Origin: Bradyrhizobiaceae bacterium
GTDB taxonomy: Bacteria > Pseudomonadota > Alphaproteobacteria > Rhizobiales > Xanthobacteraceae
Assembly: GCA_947481685.1 (NCBI GenBank)
Contig: CANKHA010000001.1
Span: forward strand, 124,001-188,000
DNA: 64,000 bases
Direction: 5' to 3'
Made by a program: the position numbers and the translations under genes. Each line of letters opens with the position of its first letter. Within the stretch, counting starts at the first letter, position 1. Of the stretch, positions 22,980-34,306 are shown piece after piece. The notes beneath the pieces were generated by a model. The model searched no databases. It had not been told where the DNA came from and worked only from the letters and a program-made list of their open reading frames with translations.

Positions 22980-24380
22980 ATGGCTTACGACCTCATCGTT
23001 ATCGGCACCGGCCCCGGCGGCTATGTCTGCGCCATCCGTGCTGCGCAACTCGGCTTGAAGACCGCGGTGGTCGAGAAACGGGCGACCTTCGGCGGCACCT
23101 GTCTCAACGTCGGCTGCATTCCCTCGAAGGCGCTGCTGCATGCCTCCGAGCTGTTCGAGGAAGCGGGCCACAAATTCGAGAAGATGGGCATCAAGGTCGG
23201 CACACCGAAGCTCGATCTTCCCACGATGCTGAAGTTCAAGGACGAGGCGGTCGACGGCAACGTCAAGGGCGTCGACTTCCTGCTGAAGAAGAACAAGGTC
23301 GATGCCTTTTTCGGCACGGGGCGCATCCTCGGCACGGGCAAGGTCGAGGTGAAGGGCGCGGACGGCAAGACGCAGACGCTGGAAACCAAATCCATCGTCA
23401 TTGCTACCGGCTCGTCGGTCTCGCAGCTCAAGGGCATCGACATCGACGAGAAGCGCATTGTTTCATCCGACAGCGCGATTGCGCTCGACAAGGTGCCGGA
23501 ACGATTGCTGGTCGTCGGCGCGGGCGTCATCGGGCTGGAGCTTGGCTCGGTCTGGCGGCGTCTTGGCTCCAAGGTGACGGTGGTTGAGTTTGTCGATGGC
23601 GTGCTGCCCGGCATGGACGGCGAAGTGCGCAAGCAGGCGCAGCGCCTGTTCGAAAAGCAGGGCATGGTCTTCAAGCTGTCGTCGAAGGTCACCGGTGTCG
23701 ATGCGTCGGGCAAGACGCTGAAGGCCAGGGTCGAGCCCGCCAAGGGTGGCGCGGCGGAAACGATTGAAGCCGACGTGGTGCTGGTCGCGGTCGGCCGCGT
23801 GCCGAACACGCAAGGCCTCGGGCTGGAAGAAGCCGGCGTGAAGAAAGACGAACGCGGCCGTGTTGCGGTCGACAAGCATTACGCCACCAACGTGGCGGGC
23901 ATCTATGCCATCGGCGACGTCATTGCCGGGCCGATGTTGGCGCACAAGGCGGAAGACGAAGGCGTGGCGGTCGCGGAAATCCTCGCCGGCCAGGCGGGGC
24001 ATGTGAACTACGACGTGATCCCGGGCGTGGTCTACACGATGCCGGAAATCGCATCGGTCGGAAAAACCGAAGAGGAATTGAAGCAGGCGGGTGTCGCTTA
24101 CAACACCGGCAAGTTTCCGTTCACCGCGAACGGCCGCGCCAAGGCCAACCAGACCACCGATGGTTTTGTGAAAATTCTGGCGGACGCCAAGACCGACCGC
24201 GTGCTGGGCGTGCACATCATCGGTGTGGATGCCGGCAACATGATCGCGGAAGCCGCAATCGCGATGGAATTCTCAGCGTCAGCGGAAGACATCGCGCGCA
24301 CCTGCCACGCGCATCCGACGCTGCCCGAGGCGGTGAAGGAAGCCGCCTTCGCGGTCGCCAAGCGCGCGATTCATATGTGA
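22980..24380 (+). CDS. lpdA: Dihydrolipoyl dehydrogenase (E3)
   Basis: A 466-residue flavoprotein disulphide reductase. FAD-binding [17 protein letters not shown] (10-26) is followed by the redox-active cysteines Cys41 and Cys46 in [13 protein letters not shown], an NAD-binding [14 protein letters not shown] near residue 180, and the catalytic His445-Glu450 pair in [10 protein letters not shown]. It reoxidises the lipoyl group of SucB with NAD+. Its position after sucB marks it as the E3 of the 2-oxoglutarate dehydrogenase complex. Confidence 0.97.
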   Translation: MAYDLIVIGTGPGGYVCAIRAAQLGLKTAVVEKRATFGGTCLNVGCIPSKALLHASELFEEAGHKFEKMGIKVGTPKLDLPTMLKFKDEAVDGNVKGVDFLLKKNKVDAFFGTGRILGTGKVEVKGADGKTQTLETKSIVIATGSSVSQLKGIDIDEKRIVSSDSAIALDKVPERLLVVGAGVIGLELGSVWRRLGSKVTVVEFVDGVLPGMDGEVRKQAQRLFEKQGMVFKLSSKVTGVDASGKTLKARVEPAKGGAAETIEADVVLVAVGRVPNTQGLGLEEAGVKKDERGRVAVDKHYATNVAGIYAIGDVIAGPMLAHKAEDEGVAVAEILAGQAGHVNYDVIPGVVYTMPEIASVGKTEEELKQAGVAYNTGKFPFTANGRAKANQTTDGFVKILADAKTDRVLGVHIIGVDAGNMIAEAAIAMEFSASAEDIARTCHAHPTLPEAVKEAAFAVAKRAIHM

Positions 24381-24393
24381 TGGCGCGGCGGCG

Positions 24394-24987
24394 TTAGATC
24401 AAATGCACGGCGTGCGGCGCCCACAGGCCGATCGCCATGAACACCAGTCCGAGCACGCCCAGGCCGCCGGCAACAAAAGCCAGCGCCATCATGCCGGTGA
24501 TCACCGCGGCCGACGCCATCACGATGCCGATCTGCAGCGCGGCTGAAGCCACTTCATAGTGATGATACTTCGCGAGCGCCTCGTCCCGCTTGTGCTCATA
24601 GCCTTCCGCCTGCGCGCGCAATTCCTTGCGCCCGTCTTTCACCGCGGGGTCTGACTCATAGCGCGCGACGGTGCTCTTCCAGGCCTCGATCTGCTTGGTC
24701 ATGGTGGCGCGTGCTTCATCGGTGGGCGCCACGCCGAGGTCGGCGGTCATGTTTTCCGCCGCGGTTCGCAACGTGGTCTGCCGGATGGTCTTGGCCTGGA
24801 AGAAATTCCAGGTATCGGACGCTTTGATGTTGAGGCCGATGCCCTCGGTTTGCGCGCTTTTGCCGAGCGTCTCGGCAAAGGCAAGGAACAGCGCGATCAC
24901 CGAAATCAGCAGCGCGATGCGCTTGTTGGAATGCCCGGCATGTTCGGCATGCTCCGCATGTTCCAGATTTTCATGAGCGCCGGCCAT
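24394..24987 (-). CDS. DUF4337 domain-containing membrane protein
   Basis: A 197-residue protein of the DUF4337 family. The first 20 residues are rich in His and Glu (HENLEHAEHAEHAGH). Then come a membrane helix (about 23-40), a helical soluble stretch (about 45-135, probably coiled coil), and two C-terminal helices (about 145-195). Function is unknown. The His-rich tail could bind metal, but that is inference. It converges with lpdA and lies 43 bases from its stop. Confidence 0.8.
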   Translation of the reverse strand: MAGAHENLEHAEHAEHAGHSNKRIALLISVIALFLAFAETLGKSAQTEGIGLNIKASDTWNFFQAKTIRQTTLRTAAENMTADLGVAPTDEARATMTKQIEAWKSTVARYESDPAVKDGRKELRAQAEGYEHKRDEALAKYHHYEVASAALQIGIVMASAAVITGMMALAFVAGGLGVLGLVFMAIGLWAPHAVHLI

Positions 24988-25059
24988 GGTAGTCCTCTCC
25001 CGATTCGGCGCGGAGGGTGGGCGAAGCCCGCGATGGGCGCAAGCGAGACGAAGGGTGGG

Positions 25060-26016
25060 TCAGGCGCGCGGGTGCGCGCTTTTATAGACGTCCATCAGGC
25101 GCTCGGCATCGACCGCGGTGTAGATCTGCGTGGTGGAAAGCGAGGCGTGGCCGAGCAGTTCCTGGATCGCGCGCAGGTCGCCGCCGCGCGCCAGGAGATG
25201 CGTTGCGAAAGAATGTCGCAGGGCATGGGGCGTGGCGGTGTCCGGCAGGCCGAGCGCGCCGCGCAGCCGTTCCATCGTCAGCTGAAGGATGCGCGGGCTC
25301 AGCGGGCCGCCGCGCGCGCCGACGAACAACGGTCCGTTGCCCGGCAAGTCATAGGGACAGAGCGCGACATAGTCCGCGATCACCTGAAGCACCTGCGGCA
25401 GCACCGGCACCATGCGGGTCTTGCCGCCTTTACCGAGGACCGTAAGCGCGTGGCTCTTTTCGGCCGATGCCACGTCAGTTGGCTTCAGCGACAAGGCTTC
25501 GGAGATACGCAGGCCCGATCCGTAGAGCAGCGCCAGCACGGCGGCGTCCCGCGCGAAAATCCACGGCGCGCGTTCTTCGCCGGCGCGCATGTCGGTTTCG
25601 GTCATGCGCCGGGCGGCGGTTGTGGCCAGCGGCTTGGGCAGCGTCTTGCTCACTTTCGGCGCGCGCACCGCGGCAAGCGCCGCGACCTTGCCCTTGCCGT
25701 TGCGCTCGAGAAAGCGGGCGAAGGAGCGCGCGCCGGCCAGTCCACGCATCAAAGAGCGTCCGCTGATACCCGCCGCGCGCCGCGCTGCCATGAAGGCGCG
25801 GACATCCTGCGGCGTGAGTTTGGCAAGCGCCTTCAGCGATAGCGCGCCGCCCTGATGCCCGGCCATGAAAGCAAGGAATTGGCCCACATCCCGCTGGTAG
25901 GCTTCCAGAGTCTTTGGCGACATGCGCCGCTCGGCGCCGAGATGCGTCAGCCAATGCGCCAGCTCCGCCGCGACGTCGGCGGCGAAAGAAACCGGCGTCT
26001 CCTTGGTCTTCGGCAT
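25060..26016 (-). CDS. xerC: Tyrosine recombinase XerC
   Basis: A 318-residue tyrosine recombinase with an N-terminal core-binding SAM-like domain (about 15-110) and a catalytic domain carrying Arg170 (GLRISEAL), a Lys near 196-199 (LGKGGKTRMVP), His264 and Arg267 (HALRHSFATHLL), His290 (LGHASL) and nucleophile Tyr299. With XerD it resolves chromosome dimers at dif. The setting next to priA, with no phage or integron genes, supports the housekeeping XerC rather than a mobile integrase. Confidence 0.93.
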   Translation of the reverse strand: MPKTKETPVSFAADVAAELAHWLTHLGAERRMSPKTLEAYQRDVGQFLAFMAGHQGGALSLKALAKLTPQDVRAFMAARRAAGISGRSLMRGLAGARSFARFLERNGKGKVAALAAVRAPKVSKTLPKPLATTAARRMTETDMRAGEERAPWIFARDAAVLALLYGSGLRISEALSLKPTDVASAEKSHALTVLGKGGKTRMVPVLPQVLQVIADYVALCPYDLPGNGPLFVGARGGPLSPRILQLTMERLRGALGLPDTATPHALRHSFATHLLARGGDLRAIQELLGHASLSTTQIYTAVDAERLMDVYKSAHPRA

Positions 26017-26185
26017 GACCGGCCTATATGGGGGAAGGGTAAGAGGTGGCCGATGAAACGAGGAAGAACCCGCTGTGGCAGAAGGGTTTTTAGGGCCCCA
26101 CCGCTCGCCTCGCTCGGCCGGAAGTCATATTGCGCCCTTTTCCTTCACTCTTCCTTAAGCGCGCGGAATCGGACACCCATAGGGC

Positions 26186-28357
26186 ATGACGAAACGAACC
26201 GTCGATGTGCTGGTGCCTCTGGCGCTCGACAAAGCCTATTCCTACCGGGCGCCGGAAGGCGTCGAGCTTGCGCCGGGCGATATCGTCACGGTGCCGCTTG
26301 GCGCGCGCGACTATGTCGCCGTGGTCTGGGGCGAGGGCACCTCGCGGCCCGGCCTCGATAACCGGTTGAAGGACGTCGAGGCGAAACTCGACTTTCCCCC
26401 GCTGAAGCCGGAATTGCGGACCTTCGTCGACTGGGTTGCGAACTACACGCTGGCCGCGCGCGGCATGGTGCTGCGGATGACGCTCCGCATGGGCGCGGAT
26501 CTTGCCCCGGAGCGCGAGCGCGTCGGCGTGCGGCTTTCCGGCCCGCAGCCGTCGCGGATGACTCCGGCGCGGGCGCGCGTAATCCGGCTGATGCAGGACG
26601 GCATGGTCCGCAGCAAGGGTGAAGCGGCACAGGAGGCCGGCGTCAGCGTTGGCGTCATCAACGGGCTGATCGACGAGGAGACGCTGGAGACGGTGGTGCT
26701 GCAGGCGGGACCGGTGGCAGAGCCGCCCGATCCGGATTTTGCCCAGCCGGATTTCAGCACGGCGCAGGACGAAGCCGCGGCGGCGCTACGCGAGAGCGTG
26801 CGCGCGGGCAGTTTTTCCGCGACGCTGATCGACGGCGTCACCGGCTCGGGCAAGACCGAGGTTTATTACGAAGCCGTGGCAGAAAATCTTCGTCGCGGAA
26901 AACAGACGCTGATCCTGATGCCGGAGATCGCGCTCACCGCGCAGGCGCTGGATCGCTTCACCGCGCGCTTCGGTGTCATGCCAGCGGAATGGCATTCGCA
27001 ATTGTCGCCGCGCAAGCGCGCGCGCACCTGGGCGGCGGTGGCATCGGGCGAGGTGAAGGTGGTGATCGGCGCGCGCTCGGCGCTGTTTCTGCCTTATGCC
27101 GATCTCGGCCTGATCATCGTCGATGAAGAGCATGATCCTGCCTACAAGCAGGAGGACGGCGCGCATTATCACGCCCGCGATATGGCGGTGGTGCGCGGCA
27201 ATGTCGCGCAGCTTCCGGTGATGCTCGCCTCCGCGACGCCGTCGGTGGAAACCGAGGTCAATGCGCGGCGCGGGCGTTACAAGCGCGTGCGATTGCCGGA
27301 GCGTTTCGGCGGCCAGAGCATGCCGCATATCGAAGCCATCGACATGAAACGCGAGGGCCCGGCGCGCGGACGCTTCATCGCGCCGCGCTTGGTCGAGGCC
27401 GTGAACATCGCGGTCGAGCGCGGCGAGCAGGCGCTGCTGTTCCTCAATCGCCGCGGTTACGCGCCGCTGACGCTGTGCCGCACCTGCGGCTTCCGCCTGC
27501 AATGTCAGCACTGCGACGCCTGGCTGGTGGAGCACCGTTTTCGCCGCCGGCTGGTTTGTCATCACTGCGGTTATTCGCTGCCGCTGCCGCCCGAGTGTCC
27601 GAAATGCCAGACCAAAGACAGCTTCGTTGCGGTCGGCCCCGGCGTGGAGCGGCTGGGCGAGGAAATCTCCGGACTGTTTCCGGAGAAGCGTGTGCTGGTG
27701 CTGTCGAGCGATCTCGTGGAGTCGGTCGAGCGTCTGCGGCAGGAGCTCGATGACGTCGCCGAAGGCCGCTTCGACATCATCATCGGCACGCAGCTTGTGG
27801 CGAAAGGCCATCACTTCCCGAAGCTCAATCTCGTCGGCGTCGTCGATGCCGATCTCGGCCTCGGCAACGGCGATCCGCGCGCGGCGGAGCGCACCTTCCA
27901 GTTGCTGCATCAGGTGATGGGCCGCGCCGGGCGCACGGCAGGGCAGGGTCACGGCTTGATACAGACGCACCAGCCCGAACATCCGGTGATGCGCGCGCTG
28001 ATCTCCGGCGACCGCGATGCTTTCTACGATGCGGAAATAGCGTTGCGCGAGCGCGATGGCTATCCGCCGTTCGGACGGCTGGCGGCGCTGATCGTGTCGG
28101 GCGGTGACAAGCACGCTGCGGAAAGTTTTGCACGGAAGCTTGCGAGCGCTGCGCCGCAAGACGAGCAGGTGCGCGTGCTCGGGCCCGCGGAAGCGCCGCT
28201 CGCGGTGGTGCGCGGACGGTTTCGCTTTCGCCTGTTGGTGAAAGCGCCGCGCGCTTACGACCTCTCCGGTTACCTGCGCGACTGGCTTGCCGCCGGGCCG
28301 AAGGTCAAGGGCAATCTCAAGCTTGAGGTGGATGTCGATCCGCAGAGCTTTTTCTGA
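26186..28357 (+). CDS. priA: Primosomal protein N' (replication restart helicase PriA)
   Basis: A 723-residue superfamily 2 helicase. The N-terminal 3' DNA-binding domain (VDVLVPLALDKAYSYRAPEG) precedes Walker A GVTGSGKTE (about 216-224), the DEEH box (about 312-315), and a zinc-binding module with paired cysteines (about 432-475, CRTCGF, CQHC, CHHCG, CPKC). PriA reloads the replisome at stalled forks. It is divergent from xerC across a 169-base gap. Confidence 0.95.
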   Translation: MTKRTVDVLVPLALDKAYSYRAPEGVELAPGDIVTVPLGARDYVAVVWGEGTSRPGLDNRLKDVEAKLDFPPLKPELRTFVDWVANYTLAARGMVLRMTLRMGADLAPERERVGVRLSGPQPSRMTPARARVIRLMQDGMVRSKGEAAQEAGVSVGVINGLIDEETLETVVLQAGPVAEPPDPDFAQPDFSTAQDEAAAALRESVRAGSFSATLIDGVTGSGKTEVYYEAVAENLRRGKQTLILMPEIALTAQALDRFTARFGVMPAEWHSQLSPRKRARTWAAVASGEVKVVIGARSALFLPYADLGLIIVDEEHDPAYKQEDGAHYHARDMAVVRGNVAQLPVMLASATPSVETEVNARRGRYKRVRLPERFGGQSMPHIEAIDMKREGPARGRFIAPRLVEAVNIAVERGEQALLFLNRRGYAPLTLCRTCGFRLQCQHCDAWLVEHRFRRRLVCHHCGYSLPLPPECPKCQTKDSFVAVGPGVERLGEEISGLFPEKRVLVLSSDLVESVERLRQELDDVAEGRFDIIIGTQLVAKGHHFPKLNLVGVVDADLGLGNGDPRAAERTFQLLHQVMGRAGRTAGQGHGLIQTHQPEHPVMRALISGDRDAFYDAEIALRERDGYPPFGRLAALIVSGGDKHAAESFARKLASAAPQDEQVRVLGPAEAPLAVVRGRFRFRLLVKAPRAYDLSGYLRDWLAAGPKVKGNLKLEVDVDPQSFF

Positions 28358-28385
28358 TCGCTCCTCAGGACGAGGATTGCGGTTC

Positions 28386-29144
28386 TCAATACCCCAAACC
28401 CATCCGGATCAGATTGACGCCGGTGATCCAGACCACGCCGAGCACCAGCAGGCGGAACTGGTCGGGATTGATGTAGCGGCGCACGCGCTGGCCGATCAGC
28501 ATGCCGCCATAGACCGGGATCATCCCGATGGCGGACCATGTCAGCTCGCGCGCGCCAGCAGTGCCCTGCGCCGTCCCGCCGATGGTGAGGCAGACCGCGG
28601 CGATCAGATAGAGGATCGAGATCGCCTTGACGAAATCGTCGCGATCCATCTTCAGGCCGACGACATAAACCGCCAGCAGCGGCCCGAACAATGTCGACAT
28701 GCCGCCGATCACGCCGGAGACAAAACCGAGCGGCGGTCCTAACCATCGCTCGATGGCGGGCGTTACGGTGACATGCGGCTGCAGAATCGAGAAGCTCGAC
28801 ATCACGATGGCGAGCGCGCCCACGATGAGCAGCAAAACATGCCGGTCGAGCGCGGCGAACAATGCGGTGCCGACGAAGGTGCCGCCGATCACGCCGATGA
28901 TCAGCGGCCAGAACCGCTTGAGCATGGCGGCCGTGCCGCGGCCCTCGATCGCCTGGATCAGGTTGCTCAACACCAGCGGGATCATCAGGATGGCGATGGC
29001 GGTCGGCACGTCCACCGCCAGAGTCAGCAGAGGCATGCCGACCAGCGGCAGGCCGATGCTGAGGATGCCCTTCACCACGCCGGACAGAAGCAGCGCAACG
29101 GTGCAAGCGAGGATGGTCGGCAGCCACGGAATGATGTCTTGCAT
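28386..29144 (-). CDS. TauE/SafE family sulfite/sulfonate exporter
   Basis: A protein of about 252 residues, almost wholly hydrophobic with roughly eight membrane helices and the family-like repeated halves (GVVKGILSIGLPLVGMPLL; GFVSGVIGGMSTLFGPLL). The frame opens at 29240 inside the SulP gene, but the ATG at 29144 starts the membrane core directly and lies four bases after the SulP stop. TauE/SafE proteins export sulfite, sulfoacetate or similar organosulfur anions. The link to a SulP gene fits sulfur-oxyanion transport. Confidence 0.85.
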   Translation of the reverse strand: MQDIIPWLPTILACTVALLLSGVVKGILSIGLPLVGMPLLTLAVDVPTAIAILMIPLVLSNLIQAIEGRGTAAMLKRFWPLIIGVIGGTFVGTALFAALDRHVLLLIVGALAIVMSSFSILQPHVTVTPAIERWLGPPLGFVSGVIGGMSTLFGPLLAVYVVGLKMDRDDFVKAISILYLIAAVCLTIGGTAQGTAGARELTWSAIGMIPVYGGMLIGQRVRRYINPDQFRLLVLGVVWITGVNLIRMGLGY

Positions 29145-29148
29145 CCGC

Positions 29149-30849
29149 TCAGTGCTCGCGCGGTAATTTCCTGGCCAAAGCCAGCGCCGCTTGCGTATCC
29201 GCCTTGTAGCTGACGAGCGGGGGCGTGAGGCCCGCAGCAAACAAGGCTTCGCGCACGCGGTGTCGCGTGTCGGTGAAATAGACGTGCGTGCCGGCGCGGG
29301 TGAGGCGCTTCACAAAGCTGCGCAAGGTCGATGCCGCGGTGCTGTCGATCAGCGGCACGTCATGAAAATCAAGAATGAAGGCCTTCGGTCTTTCGCCTGC
29401 GCGGTCCAGCACCGTGCTCACCGCGGCGGTCGCACCGAAGAAGAACGCGCCGCTGATCCGGAAAACCATGACGTCGCGGTCCTGGTTCGTGACGCCGCGA
29501 GGTTGATCGCTTTCCGAATCCGGGCGGTCCTTCATAACCAGCGCATGGCCTTCGACTTCCACGGCCTCCGCCATCCGGTGCAGGAACAGGAAAGCGCCAA
29601 GCACGACGCCGACGGCGATGCCGGTCGTGAGATCGACGAAGATCGTGAGGCCGAATGTCGTCAGCAGCACCAGCGCGTCGCCGCGTGAGGATCGCGTTAA
29701 AGCCCAGAACTCGGCCTTTTCCGCCATGTTCCACGCGACGATCAACAGCACGGCGCCAAGGGTCGCGAGCGGGATGTAGGAAATGAGCGGCGCGGCCACC
29801 AGCATGAAGATCAGCAGAAAGGCCGCATGCAGCATGCCCGCGACCGGCCCGCGCGCTCCCGAGCGGATGTTGGTGGCTGTGCGCGCGATGGTGCCGGTGA
29901 CGCAGATGCCACCGAACAGCGCCGAGCCGATATTGGCGACGCCCTGCGCGACCAGTTCACAATTCGACCTGTGGCGGCGGCCGGTCATGCCGTCGGCAAC
30001 CACCGCCGACAGCAGAGATTCAATGGCGCCAAGAAATGCAATCGCCGCGCCGTTGCGAATGGCCGCCGGCATCTTGTCCAGCGACCAATCGGGCAGCGCG
30101 GGCGCGGGAAGGCCGCTCGGGATTCCGCCGAAGCGCGATCCGACGGTGGCGACGTCGAGATGCAGTAGTGCGGCAACGATAGCGGCGCCGGCCACCGCGA
30201 TCAGAAACCCGGGCGCGCGCGGCGCCCAGCGCGTCATGCCGAGGATGATGGCGATCGACAGCAGCGTGATGGCGACGGTCGCGGGGCTGGTGGTGCCGAT
30301 CGCACCGGCCAATGCCGCGAGACGCTGGACGATGCTCTCGGCCGCCTGCGGTGCGAGCCCCAGCAGGTCCGGCATCTGGCTGATCGCGATGATGACAGCG
30401 ATGCCGGAGGTGAAGCCGACTGTGACCGGATAGGGGATGTATTTGATGAAGGTGCCGAGCCGCAGAAAGCCGACCAGCATCATCATCGCGCCGGCCACCA
30501 GCATGGCCAGCACCAGGCCGTCATAGCCCTCGCGCGCGACGATGGCGGCCACCACCACAATGAAGGCGGCGGCCGGCCCGCCGATCTGCACGCGGCTGCC
30601 GCCCAGGAGCGAAACGAGAAAGCCGCCGACGATGGCGGTGAACAGCCCACGCTCGGGGCCGACGCCTGAGCCGATCGCGATCGCCATGGAGAGCGGCAGC
30701 GCCACGATGGCGACGGTGAGTCCCGCGACCACGTCGGCCTGCAGGTCCTTGAGCCCATAGCCTTCGCGCCAAACGGTCACGAGCTTGGGCGTGAACATTT
30801 CGGCGAATGTCGGCTGCTGCGCGCGCAGGGGAAGTGGAGGCGTAGCCAT
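29149..30849 (-). CDS. SulP family anion transporter with STAS domain
   Basis: A protein of about 566 residues with the SulP hallmark DVVAGLTVAIVALPLSMAIA near the N-terminus, 10-12 membrane helices and a cytoplasmic STAS domain (about 440-550) containing FILDFHDVPLIDSTA. SulP carriers move sulfate, bicarbonate or related anions; substrate cannot be fixed here. An upstream in-frame ATG at 30906 adds 19 polar residues; I prefer 30849. The downstream TauE/SafE gene begins four bases later, so they are probably co-transcribed. Confidence 0.88.
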   Translation of the reverse strand: MATPPLPLRAQQPTFAEMFTPKLVTVWREGYGLKDLQADVVAGLTVAIVALPLSMAIAIGSGVGPERGLFTAIVGGFLVSLLGGSRVQIGGPAAAFIVVVAAIVAREGYDGLVLAMLVAGAMMMLVGFLRLGTFIKYIPYPVTVGFTSGIAVIIAISQMPDLLGLAPQAAESIVQRLAALAGAIGTTSPATVAITLLSIAIILGMTRWAPRAPGFLIAVAGAAIVAALLHLDVATVGSRFGGIPSGLPAPALPDWSLDKMPAAIRNGAAIAFLGAIESLLSAVVADGMTGRRHRSNCELVAQGVANIGSALFGGICVTGTIARTATNIRSGARGPVAGMLHAAFLLIFMLVAAPLISYIPLATLGAVLLIVAWNMAEKAEFWALTRSSRGDALVLLTTFGLTIFVDLTTGIAVGVVLGAFLFLHRMAEAVEVEGHALVMKDRPDSESDQPRGVTNQDRDVMVFRISGAFFFGATAAVSTVLDRAGERPKAFILDFHDVPLIDSTAASTLRSFVKRLTRAGTHVYFTDTRHRVREALFAAGLTPPLVSYKADTQAALALARKLPREH

Positions 30850-31268
30850 GGGGGGCCGTCCGAAGGGAGAGTGAGCCAATCTGACAGGTCGGACGGTGCG
30901 ATACAAACCCCCGCATGGGGGCCGGTCACTCTATGGTGCACTCTATCGCACAACCTCATTTAACCGGATCGGCCGGCTGGAGTCTGTGGCCCGGAGGCCA
31001 CATTCACAACCAAAATGACGATGGTGCGAGCGGCCGAAACCGACCGCTTCATCGTGTCGCGCCTCCATTCGTTTTCGCGCCTTTTGTCCAACGCGAGCTA
31101 TGTTGCACCGCATAGCTCCTTGTGTTAGCAAAACCGCGATTTCATGAGGATTTTCGGGGGCGCACCATGGAGCCCGTGAAATCGGGATTCTCTCACGGAT
31201 TCCACTACGTTGCGACGCCCTTCGCCGGACGGCGTTAAGCATGTGAATTGGTCAAATAACGAGTTTCC
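30850..31268. other. Divergent intergenic region upstream of SulP and the atp operon
   Basis: This 419-base gap separates two divergent transcription units and must hold both promoters. I see a GTGGCC-CGGA-GGCCAC hairpin near 30986-31001, and inverted arms CGATTTCA/TGAAATCG (31137-31144 and 31177-31184) in the probable atpH leader, about 85 bases before the ATG. No convincing -35/-10 pair, ORF or RNA gene was recognised. Confidence 0.5.
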
Positions 31269-31831
31269 ATGGCAGGCCAGGAACCGATCGTCTCAGGAGT
31301 AGCGGGCCGTTATGCAACGGCGCTTTTCGAGCTCGCGCTCGAGGAGAAAAAAGTCGATGCCGTGAAGGCCGATCTCGACCGCTTCGGCGCGATGATCGAT
31401 GACAGCGCCGACCTCGCGCGGCTGGTCCGCAGCCCGGTTTTCACCGCCGACGAGCAGGCCCGCGCGCTCGCCGCGATCCTCGACAAGGCCGACATCGGCG
31501 GTCTCGCCGCAAAATTCCTTCAGCTGGTGGCCTCCAACCGCCGGCTTTTCGCTTTCGGCCAGATCTTGAAGGCCTTCCGGCTGCTCGCCGCCCGCCACAA
31601 GGGCGAGGTCACCGCCGAGGTGACCGTGGCCGAAACGCTCAGCGACCAGAATCTCGACGCGCTCAAGGGCGCGCTCAAAACCGTCACCGGCGGCAAGGAC
31701 ATCGACTTCGCTGTGAAAGTCGATCCGGCCATTATCGGCGGCCTCATCGTCAAGGTGGGCAGCCGGATGGTCGATAGCTCGCTCCGCACCAAACTCAATT
31801 CGATCAAGCTTGCGATGAAAGAGGCCCGCTG

Positions 31832-31832
<1 letters not shown>
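31269..31832 (+). CDS. atpH: ATP synthase F1 delta subunit
   Basis: A 187-residue delta (OSCP) subunit that joins the F1 head to the peripheral stalk. Typical features are the start [18 protein letters not shown] and the C-terminal [23 protein letters not shown]. It is first in the F1 operon; the F0 genes (atpIBEF) are not here, as expected in alphaproteobacteria. Its TGA overlaps the ATG of atpA by one base. Confidence 0.96.
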
Positions 31833-33350
<1,518 letters not shown>

Positions 33351-33361
<11 letters not shown>

Positions 33362-33396
33362 TTCTCTTTCGCTTAATTCTCGTTCGCTTAATTTCT
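33351..33396 (+). repeat. Three tandem copies of a 15-mer spanning the atpA stop
   Basis: CTTTCGCTTAATTCT occurs at 33351-33365 and 33366-33380, and a slightly changed third copy (CGTTCGCTTAATTTC) begins at 33381. The first copy contains the atpA C-terminal codons and TAA, so each copy carries an in-frame TAA. It accounts for most of the atpA-atpG spacer. Confidence 0.85.
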
Positions 33397-33426
33397 GCCT
33401 GACGCAGCAAGAGACGAAGAGCACCG

Positions 33427-34302
33427 ATGGCTTCACTCAAGGACATGCGTGTCCGCATCGCCGCCACCAAGGCGACGCAGAAGATCACCAAGGCCATGCA
33501 AATGGTTGCGGCGTCGAAGCTGCGCCGTGCGCAGGCTGCGGCTGAAGCCGCGCGTCCCTATGCCGAGCGTATGGACGCGGTGTTGCAGAGCATCGCCACG
33601 GGGATGGCCGGTTCGGACAACGCGCCGAAGCTGCTCTCCGGCACCGGCAACGACAAGGTGCATCTCCTGATCGTGGCGACCGGCGAGCGTGGCCTTGCGG
33701 GCGCGTTCAACTCTTCCATCGTCCGTCTGGCGCGCGAGCACATCAATCGCCTTCAGGCCGAAGGCAAAGAGGTCAAGATCCTCACCGTCGGCAAGAAGGG
33801 CTTCGAGCAGCTTCGCCGCAACTACGAAAAGAATATCGTCGATCGCGTCGAACTGCGCGGCGTGCGCGTGCTGGGCTACAGCAACGCCGCCGACATCGGC
33901 CAGAAGGTGGTCGCGATGTATGAGCGCGGCGAATTCGATGTCGCCACGCTGTTTTATTCGCGCTTCCGCTCGGTGATTCAGCAGATTCCGACCGCGCAAC
34001 AGCTCGTCCCGCCGAAGTTCGAGGGCAAGGTCGCGGAAGGTCCGGCTGCGTCGTACGAATACGAGCCGGAAGAAGAAGAGATTCTCGCCGAACTGCTGCC
34101 GCGTTATATCGCGACACAGATCCTGCGCGCGCTGCTGGAAAACAACGCCTCGTTCTACGGCTCGCAAATGTCCGCGATGGACAACGCAACCCGTAACGCC
34201 GGCGACATGATCCGCAAGCAGACCATCAAGTATAACCGCACACGCCAGGCCATGATCACGAAGGAACTGATCGAGATCATTTCCGGCGCGGAGGCTCTGT
34301 AG
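33427..34302 (+). CDS. atpG: ATP synthase F1 gamma subunit
   Basis: A 291-residue gamma subunit, the rotor shaft of F1. The conserved N-terminal helix [20 protein letters not shown] and C-terminal helix ([30 protein letters not shown]) that form the coiled coil are both present. Normal length. It is followed after only four bases by an OsmC/Ohr gene instead of atpD. Confidence 0.97.
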   Translation: MASLKDMRVRIAATKATQKITKAMQMVAASKLRRAQAAAEAARPYAERMDAVLQSIATGMAGSDNAPKLLSGTGNDKVHLLIVATGERGLAGAFNSSIVRLAREHINRLQAEGKEVKILTVGKKGFEQLRRNYEKNIVDRVELRGVRVLGYSNAADIGQKVVAMYERGEFDVATLFYSRFRSVIQQIPTAQQLVPPKFEGKVAEGPAASYEYEPEEEEILAELLPRYIATQILRALLENNASFYGSQMSAMDNATRNAGDMIRKQTIKYNRTRQAMITKELIEIISGAEAL

Positions 34303-34306
34303 TCCC

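Noticed and set aside
30943-31242. 99-codon minus-strand frame upstream of atpH
   Set aside because: Composition is Arg/His-rich with no family features, and it overlaps the probable atp promoter region.
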